NCBI GenBank assembly: GCA_965214875.1 | Contig: OZ243980.1 | Coordinates: 2,666,001 to 2,730,000, forward strand | Length of the DNA stretch: 64,000 bases | Source of the DNA: CBDAUN01 sp965214875 | GTDB lineage: Bacteria > Pseudomonadota > Gammaproteobacteria > Arenicellales > JAJDZL01 | Direction of reading: 5' to 3' | In this document: positions 58,205 through 64,000 of the stretch, piece after piece | Numbering within the stretch: the first letter of the stretch is position 1 | Layout: each line of letters starts with the position of its first letter | The notes under the pieces: generated by a model | The model's input: the letters and a program-made list of their open reading frames with translations, nothing else | What the model was told of the DNA's origin: nothing | The model's database searches: none | Made by a program: the position numbers and the translations under genes

Positions 58205-59419
58205 CTAGCGAATGATGTTGTGCTCTGGCCCAAATGGAAAACTTGTAATGTTTTCAGCGCCGTCATCTGTGACAATCAAAATATCGTGCTCGCGATACCC
58301 TCCTGCGCCATTCAAACCCTCAGGCAAGGTGATCATGGGTTCGATTGACACGACCATGCCGGGTTCGAGCACAGTTTCAATGTCTTCGCGCAGCTCAAGA
58401 CCCGCTTCCCGGCCATAGTAATGGCAAAGCGAGCCGAACGAGTGTCCATAGCCAAAGGTGCGGTATTGCAAAAGATCATAGCGTAGAAATATCTCATTCA
58501 ACTCGGCAGCAATTTCACTACATTTGATGCCGGGCCTTACCAGCGACAAACCTTTGCGATGCACTTCACAGTTGATTTCCCAAAGCTCGAGCTCGCGATT
58601 CGTGGCATGATGGAAAAATAGCGTTCGCTCCAGTGCTTGGTAGTAGCCCGAGATCATTGAGAAGCAGTTCAAACTTAGAATGTCCCCTCTTTCAATACGC
58701 CGCGTGGTGACCGGATTGTGCGCTCCATCAGTATTGATTCCCGACTGAAACCACGTCCAGGTGTCCATCAATTCGGTATGCGGATAGGTGTTCGCAATCG
58801 CTCGCACCATGGCGCGGGTGGAATGCAGAGCAACCTCGTACTCCGGCACACCTTCTTCAATCGCCTCTACACATGCAGCGCCACCAATGTCACTGATGCG
58901 GGCGCCTTGGCGAATGAGCGCATGCTCTTCGGCAGACTTGATCATGCGAAACTTCATTGTGGGCACGCCAATGTCGACAAATTCCGCCTCAGGCAAAAAA
59001 TCATCTAGTTTTTCTCTCCGCTCCACGGTGACATGGTCATACTCGATCCCAACCCTAGCCTTTCCTCGAATCATATTCTGCAAGGCTCGAAAGAAATTGT
59101 CCCGCTCCCAATCGGTATAGACAACATTGTCGCCAAAGCTCTGGCGCCATGGCTGCCCTCCGTCGATATTGGCGCTGACGGTAGTATGCGCATCGCAAGT
59201 TACCACCAGCCCGTATGGGCGACCGAAATCGCAATAGACGAAGTCGGCGTAATAGTTGATATTGTGGATAGAAGTGAACAAGGCGATGTCAATTCCGGCA
59301 TCCGCCATGTAGGAGCGCAACCGCGACACGCGACTTTGCATTTCCCCGGCCGAGAACGTCGGTTTCACTTTAAATCCATTTTCAAAGTTGATGATTTGAG
59401 GTCTTTGCGTTGTTGACAT
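58205..59419 (-). CDS. Creatinase (creatine amidinohydrolase)
   Basis: 404-residue M24-fold enzyme that cleaves creatine to sarcosine and urea. It aligns end to end with Pseudomonas putida creatinase: THNIN-type SIHNINYYADFVYCDFGRPY, ISANIDGGQPWR-like VSANIDGGQPWRQSFG, the catalytic-His region FQSGINTDGAHNPVT, YRTFGYGHSFGSLCHYYGREAG and the identical end PEHNIIR. No metal-binding set is expected in true creatinase. No sarcosine oxidase gene or urease lies in the window. ATG at 59417-59419. The nearby aap transporter may recover the resulting amino acid. Confidence 0.95.
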   Translation of the reverse strand: MSTTQRPQIINFENGFKVKPTFSAGEMQSRVSRLRSYMADAGIDIALFTSIHNINYYADFVYCDFGRPYGLVVTCDAHTTVSANIDGGQPWRQSFGDNVVYTDWERDNFFRALQNMIRGKARVGIEYDHVTVERREKLDDFLPEAEFVDIGVPTMKFRMIKSAEEHALIRQGARISDIGGAACVEAIEEGVPEYEVALHSTRAMVRAIANTYPHTELMDTWTWFQSGINTDGAHNPVTTRRIERGDILSLNCFSMISGYYQALERTLFFHHATNRELELWEINCEVHRKGLSLVRPGIKCSEIAAELNEIFLRYDLLQYRTFGYGHSFGSLCHYYGREAGLELREDIETVLEPGMVVSIEPMITLPEGLNGAGGYREHDILIVTDDGAENITSFPFGPEHNIIR

Positions 59420-59450
59420 AATCGATATTCAATGGAAATTTGCAAGGGTC

Positions 59451-59687
59451 TAATTCGTATCTGCCAGAAAACTCTATTTTTGCATGAGGAATATTGTTTC
59501 TATTGATCTTTTCATGAAATTCGTAATTCGACGATTCGGCCGTGTCCGCCCATTCGAATCGATTTCGGCCGCATCTTGCGACCGAAAGGCCCATTCTCGG
59601 AAATCATGGAAATCAATATCTCATCAAACTATCAATCAAAACAATGGCTTTAATGCAAAAATGGAGTTTTCTGGCAGACACTAATTC
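59451..59687. repeat. Imperfect inverted repeat upstream of creatinase
   Basis: Arms around 59451-59515 and 59620-59687. The core of 26 bp (59460-59485; reverse complement at 59653-59678) differs at one base; it reads TCTGCCAGAAAACTC then TATTTTTGCAT. Outside the core the match weakens but continues (ATTGTTT..ATTGAT). The 167-bp middle is GC-richer. It resembles a miniature inverted-repeat element or decayed palindrome, and it occupies the creatinase promoter side. Confidence 0.65.
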
Positions 59688-59690
59688 GCT

Positions 59691-60670
59691 CTCGCCTGCG
59701 ACTTTCATTATCGGATAAATTGGCAGCTTTCGAAGGGTTTCGTGCCGAGCGAGAGCGATTAACCCGTCCTGCCCTAATTCATGCCGCGAACTTGCGCGAA
59801 TCTCTGCTGATAACAAGCTTGAAGCATGCCAGATTCGAAAAAGCGAAGACGGCCGTAAGCAGCGCGTGAATCAAAAAAGCTACGCCGCGCATTCTCCGCA
59901 GCATCGCGACAAGTGATCTCAAAAGATCGTCTCGGCCCACCATCAAAGCTGGCACACGGAGCAATTATTTCTGATCAGTGTCAGCACTAGCAAAAAGAAG
60001 TTTGCCATTCGATTCAAATTTTCCGGTGCTATGCGTGGCTGATAAGATGGGCATCCTTGCAGATGCCGGCGGCCGTCGCACGCACGCCTGGAAGTTTTGC
60101 CTGCAAACGCCACTTACCAATCTGATCGACCATCGCCGCCGCCCGCCATCATTCAGGGGCGCCGAAGCAGGACCCTATCGATAAGTATCGCGTGTCTAGC
60201 GAGGCCACCGAGCCTTGGGGCACGGTGCATCTAGCAAGCATCTATGCGCCCTGCAGTACCCGAGTCCAGCTTTGCAACAGGTCGAAAAGTTGCGAGAAAG
60301 GCATTGAAATCAACGATGGGCAAATAGGCGCACTCAACCGCATCGAAGATCCGCGAAATTCGCAATGCACGGCTTCAATCTGTCAAGCTGTCTCTGCGCC
60401 TGCCCTATACGCAACAGCACATCATGCCACGGCTTGCGCAGCGCGAATTTCGCCAAGCTATTCGTTTTGGCAAGCGGCTTCCGAATCGCATGAGTCGGCT
60501 AGCATGGCGACGTGCCCATAGATCTTGGAAATCATGGTCGACATCTTCGCGGTCGGCCCAGGGCCGCATAGGTTTAAACCGCAAACGGCATCCCCGACTT
60601 TGCTGCCTTGAGCATGTGCTGCAAAAATATTCACAATCAAAATCCTGCTAGCATAATGCGCATTGCGATT
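59691..60670. other. Gene-free stretch between creatinase and aapJ
   Basis: About 1 kb. Several short ORFs on both strands lack coding-like features and none is recognised; they may be remains of a lost gene. No tRNA or CRISPR-like repeats. Confidence 0.4.
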
Positions 60671-60699
60671 TTTTCGATTTTTAACGACCTGTGTATAAT
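60671..60699 (+). promoter_or_regulatory. Probable aapJ promoter
   Basis: A perfect TATAAT at 60694-60699, 87 bp before the aapJ ATG, with a weak TTTTCG hexamer 17 bp upstream. Position and the high expression expected of a binding-protein gene support it. Confidence 0.55.
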
Positions 60700-60785
60700 G
60701 TATTTTTCATATATCGTCTAAGCAGACATCGGATGTATTGCTCAAACCAGGCGATATCCATTCAAGATAGTGGAGAACAATTGAT

Positions 60786-61811
60786 ATGAAACTACTTAAA
60801 ACATTGACTATTGCTGGCGCAGTACTCGGACTTGCAGTCCCAGGAGCGTCGCAAGCTGGCATGCTTGATGACATTCGCGCCAAAGGGCACGTTCAATGCG
60901 GAATCAATACCGGCTTGGCCGGCTTCGCATTCACGGACGACGCAGGCAATTGGCAAGGGTTCGACGTAGCACTATGCAAAGCCGTCGCAGCAGCAGTTTT
61001 CGGCGATGCATCTGCAGTCAAATACACCAACCTCACCGGCAAAACCCGCTTCGAAGCGCTAAAAGCAGGAGAAGTGGATGTACTGTCCCGAAACACGACC
61101 TGGACCTACAGCCGAGATGTAGACCTCAAGCTGACCTTCCTTGGCGTAAACTACTATGACGGTCAAGGCTTCATCGTGCCGGCATCCCTTGGCGTTTCAA
61201 GCGCTACGGAGCTTGATGGTGCGTCAGTGTGCATCCAGACCGGAACAACGACGGAATTGAATCTGGCAGACTACTTCCGCGCCAACAACATGAACTACGA
61301 GCCAGTCCCGATCGAAACCAACGAAGAGGCAAGAAACAGCTACCTTGCCAACCGTTGCGACGTCTACACCACCGACCGCTCAGGCTTGGCCGCAACGCGC
61401 GTTTCCTTGGATGATCCGGATGCCCACGTAGTGCTTCCCGAAGTAATCTCCAAAGAGCCTCTGGGACCTGTCGTTGCCCATGGCGACGACGAATGGGCCG
61501 ACATCGTTCGCTGGGCGCTGAACGTTCTGATCATTGCCGAAGAAAAAGGCGTCACGCAGGCAAACGTCCGCGAAATGGCTTCCGAAACCCAAAAGGACGC
61601 AGAGCTAAATCGCATGTTCGGCACCGAAGGCGAATACGGCGCCATGCTGGGACTTGATGCTGATTGGGTCGTCAATGTCATCGCGGCAGTAGGCAACTAC
61701 GGCGAGATCTTCGAGCGCTATCTTGGTGTCAACACTGACATCGGTCTGCCTCGCGGCCTGAATGCGCTGTACACTGACGGCGGCCTAATTTATTCCCCGC
61801 CTTATCGGTAA
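60786..61811 (+). CDS. aapJ: General L-amino-acid ABC transporter, periplasmic binding protein
   Basis: 341-residue AapJ-family binding protein with signal peptide (LLKTLTIAGAVLGLAVPGASQA) and family blocks GHVQCGINTGLAGFAF, GFDVALCKAVAAAVFG, DVLSRNTTWTYSRD and ending DGGLIYSPPYR. It binds a broad set of L-amino acids. ATG 60786 follows GGAG. It is separated from aapQ by a strong hairpin (61817-61855), which would allow more binding protein than permease. Confidence 0.95.
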   Translation: MKLLKTLTIAGAVLGLAVPGASQAGMLDDIRAKGHVQCGINTGLAGFAFTDDAGNWQGFDVALCKAVAAAVFGDASAVKYTNLTGKTRFEALKAGEVDVLSRNTTWTYSRDVDLKLTFLGVNYYDGQGFIVPASLGVSSATELDGASVCIQTGTTTELNLADYFRANNMNYEPVPIETNEEARNSYLANRCDVYTTDRSGLAATRVSLDDPDAHVVLPEVISKEPLGPVVAHGDDEWADIVRWALNVLIIAEEKGVTQANVREMASETQKDAELNRMFGTEGEYGAMLGLDADWVVNVIAAVGNYGEIFERYLGVNTDIGLPRGLNALYTDGGLIYSPPYR

Positions 61812-61816
61812 GACTC

Positions 61817-61855
61817 GTGTGCAAGCGGCGCGCGGACCGCGCGCCGCTTGCACAC
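61817..61855 (+). promoter_or_regulatory. 19-bp perfect hairpin between aapJ and aapQ
   Basis: Arm GTGTGCAAGCGGCGCGCGG with its exact complement across a single A. No U-tract follows, so it is not a classic terminator; a stem of this strength more likely protects the aapJ mRNA 3' end or reduces readthrough into aapQ. Confidence 0.7.
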
Positions 61856-61895
61856 GCCATTCATTGGCGCTAGTAAAAAAGAGAGTTGCTGACTT

Positions 61896-63095
61896 TTGGC
61901 ACCGCAAGCCGATATCGCCGAACGCAATATGGGTAGCTGGATTTCCAACTTTTGGGGCGATCAGAAAAATCGCCAGTTGCTGACCCAGGCAGTTGTCTTG
62001 ATCATCATACTGTCGCTGATCGGCTACTTCATTCGAAACACCCTTGTCAACCTTGAGGCGCTTGGCAGAGAAGCTGGCTACGGCTTTTTGTTTACCCCCT
62101 CGAACTATGACATCAATCAGCATCTGATCGAATACTCATCACGCAGTACGCACCTGCGCGCCACTGTCGTCGGCGTGATCAACACAGCGCTGGTGGCATT
62201 TGCCGGAATCGTGCTTGCGACAATCATCGGCTTCGTTTTCGGAATCGCGCGGCTATCCTCGAATTGGCTGGTCAGCCGAATTGCCTACTGGTTCGTCGAA
62301 TTCAGCCGCAACGTTCCGATACTGCTTTGGATTCTGCTATGGCACGGCGTCATCATCCACAGCTTGCCGCACCCGAAACAAGCATTTCAATTTTCAGAAA
62401 ACATCTATCTGAGCAATCGCGGCTTTTTTGTTCCCAAGCCTTTGCTGGAACCGGCTTTCTGGTGGGTCGCAATCGCACTAGTCATCGCGATAGGCGGCGC
62501 GATCTATTTCGCCCGCTACGCCCGCGGCGTTCAGGAACGCACCGGAAAGTACTATCCGGTCACCTCGATCAACATCGCAATGATTATCGTGCTGCCGGTG
62601 CTGATGTTCTTCATTGCGGGCAGCCCGGCTGAGCTCGGCTACCCGGAACTGAAGCGATTCAACTTTGAAGGAGGACTGGTACTATCCCCTGAGTTCATCG
62701 CTCTGACCTTCGCCTTGGGCGTCTACACAGGCGCATTCATTGCGGAAATCGTGCGCGCAGGCATTCTAGCAGTAAGCCATGGACAAACCGAAGCGGCCTA
62801 CGCACTCGGCATCAAGCCGAATTGGACGATGAGACTTGTCATACTGCCGCAAGCGCTGCGCGTGATCATCCCGCCGCTCATTAGCCAGTATCTGAATTTG
62901 ACCAAAAACTCATCGTTGGCAATTGCTGTCGGCTATATGGACATTGTAGCGACCATCGGCGGCATTTCACTGAATCAAACCGGGCGCGCCCTTGAATGCA
63001 TGTCGATCGTGCTCGCAATCTATCTTTGCATATCGCTAGGCATTTCGGCTTTGATGAACCTGTACAACAAGCGAATCGCTCTCGTCGAACGATAG
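61896..63095 (+). CDS. aapQ: General L-amino-acid ABC transporter permease
   Basis: 399-residue inner-membrane permease of the AapQ type. Several hydrophobic helices, the long extra loop FARYARGVQERTG typical of AapQ/AapM and the EAA-like segment QTEAAYALGIKPNWTMRLVILPQALRVIIPPL. The frame begins with TTG 61896; ATG 61929 is an equally possible start. It ends 21 bp before aapM. Missing aapP (ATPase) should follow outside the window. Confidence 0.92.
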   Translation: MAPQADIAERNMGSWISNFWGDQKNRQLLTQAVVLIIILSLIGYFIRNTLVNLEALGREAGYGFLFTPSNYDINQHLIEYSSRSTHLRATVVGVINTALVAFAGIVLATIIGFVFGIARLSSNWLVSRIAYWFVEFSRNVPILLWILLWHGVIIHSLPHPKQAFQFSENIYLSNRGFFVPKPLLEPAFWWVAIALVIAIGGAIYFARYARGVQERTGKYYPVTSINIAMIIVLPVLMFFIAGSPAELGYPELKRFNFEGGLVLSPEFIALTFALGVYTGAFIAEIVRAGILAVSHGQTEAAYALGIKPNWTMRLVILPQALRVIIPPLISQYLNLTKNSSLAIAVGYMDIVATIGGISLNQTGRALECMSIVLAIYLCISLGISALMNLYNKRIALVER

Positions 63096-63116
63096 TCGAC
63101 AAAACAGCTTCAAGCC

Positions 63117-64000
63117 ATGGATCAACGACACCAGCCCGGCAACCACCCGACTCTTGCACCTCCAAAAATGGAAGTCGGAGTCCTCGGATGGCTTAAATCG
63201 AATCTGTTTTCAAGCCCATTCAATATTCTGCTGACCCTGGCATCGCTCTACTTGCTGTACTTGATCATTCCAGGCATCCTGAACTGGGCGGTCTTCGATG
63301 CCGTATTCACCGGCGCCGAGCACCGCAATGAATGTCGGGCGAAAGGCGACGGAGCATGCTGGACGGTCGTCACGATCCGCTTCGAGCAGTTTTTGTACGG
63401 CTCTTACCCTGATCATCTGAGATGGCGAATCAATCTGGCTTTCGCGTTGCTATTTGTTGCGCTGATGCCCGTACTGTACGACCGAGCCCCGATGCGCAGG
63501 AAGATGATTTGGTTTTCGCTAATCTATCCTGTACTTGCGTTTTTCCTGGTATGGGGCGGACCGGGAATGGAAAAAGTCGAGTCGGCCAGGATCGGAGGCT
63601 TTACACTAACCGTTCTGATCGGTGTAACCGGCATCGTCGCGTCGCTTCCAATTGGAGTTATCCTATCGCTGGGCCGGAGATCCAAAATGCCGATCGTCCG
63701 GGTGCTGAGTGTCTGGTATATCGAGTTCTTTAGAGGCGTACCGCTCATCACGCTCCTGTTCGTCGCATCGACCCTGCTGAACTACTTCATGCCGCCGGGC
63801 ACCTATTTCGATCTGCTGCTGCGGGTGATCATCATGGTAATCCTGTTTTCTTCAGCCTATATCGCAGAAGTGGTCAGGGGGGGGCTTGCGGCGATCCCCA
63901 AGGGCCAATACGAAGCAGCAGACGCACTGGGATTGACCTATGGCAAGTCGATGCGGCTGATCATCCTGCCGCAAGCGTTGAAGATTTCAATCCCCGGGAT
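63117..64000 (+). CDS. aapM: General L-amino-acid ABC transporter permease (partial)
   Basis: Second permease, cut by the right edge at about residue 295. N-terminus has the basic leader and a first helix (NILLTLASLYLLYLIIPGIL), then YPVLAFFLVWGGPG, SLPIGVILSLGRRSKMPIVRV, the EFFRGVPLITLLF segment and the EAA loop KGQYEAADALGLTYGKSMRLIILPQALKI. Start ATG 63117, 21 bp after aapQ. The family assignment is clear from AapM-type motifs and context. Confidence 0.93.
   Translation, partial: MDQRHQPGNHPTLAPPKMEVGVLGWLKSNLFSSPFNILLTLASLYLLYLIIPGILNWAVFDAVFTGAEHRNECRAKGDGACWTVVTIRFEQFLYGSYPDHLRWRINLAFALLFVALMPVLYDRAPMRRKMIWFSLIYPVLAFFLVWGGPGMEKVESARIGGFTLTVLIGVTGIVASLPIGVILSLGRRSKMPIVRVLSVWYIEFFRGVPLITLLFVASTLLNYFMPPGTYFDLLLRVIIMVILFSSAYIAEVVRGGLAAIPKGQYEAADALGLTYGKSMRLIILPQALKISIPG

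Overview
This looks like a chromosomal segment of a gammaproteobacterium of moderate GC. The support is the gene content: mutS followed by fdxA and a CinA-C/PncC gene, TrmJ and SuhB encoded divergently with only an aldehyde dehydrogenase gene between them, and gammaproteobacterial-type polyamine and general amino-acid ABC operons. The species cannot be named from the sequence. The wealth of genes for nitrogenous small molecules (purines, formamides, polyamine-like solutes, creatine, amino acids) suggests a heterotroph that scavenges organic nitrogen, possibly host-associated; that lifestyle is inference.

Region by region: 1-4134 is a minus-strand purine-degradation operon (puuD, uraH, xdhA, xdhB running off the left edge), divergent from a malonyl-CoA-synthetase-like gene (4272-5801). 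5862-14830 is one tight eight-gene minus-strand operon: a polyamine-type ABC importer, a P1-family peptidase, a class III aminotransferase, and the small and large subunits of an N,N-dimethylformamidase-like enzyme. It lies divergent from an RpiR-type regulator (14988-15872). 16378-28160 is a defence/mobile island: a toxin-antitoxin pair with a perfect 30-bp palindromic operator, a type III-like res/mod system whose mod gene is interrupted by a C10 homopolymer frameshift (candidate phase variation), a patch of GC-rich insertion-sequence debris, a type I hsdR gene beheaded by it, and a HEPN/MNT pair. 28201-43898 is mostly backbone: a DUF3750 protein, TrmJ, aldehyde dehydrogenase, SuhB, MutS, a flavin reductase fused to a LysR-type ligand-binding domain, FdxA, a 2-keto-4-pentenoate hydratase-like protein, ThpR, PncC, an M16 peptidase and ManC.

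43965-50417 is a second nitrogen operon (glutamate-decarboxylase-like enzyme, PotFGHI-type importer, nitrilase-superfamily hydrolase). An inactivated IS1380-like element sits in its ribosome-binding site (50426-51977). Then come a GT4 glycosyltransferase, tRNA-Glu, two unrelated AAA-type ATPases, a creatinase very similar to the Pseudomonas enzyme, and the general L-amino-acid ABC transporter aapJ-aapQ-aapM, the last gene cut by the right edge.

How it works together: three importers (two polyamine-type, one amino-acid type) feed cytoplasmic amide, amine and guanidine-type hydrolases and transaminases. Purine oxidation and creatinase add further nitrogen release. The 16-28 kb island is accessory defence DNA. 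The most interesting items are the homopolymer-switched mod gene, the importer-peptidase-transaminase-formamidase operon, and the IS insertion that rebuilt a Shine-Dalgarno sequence.
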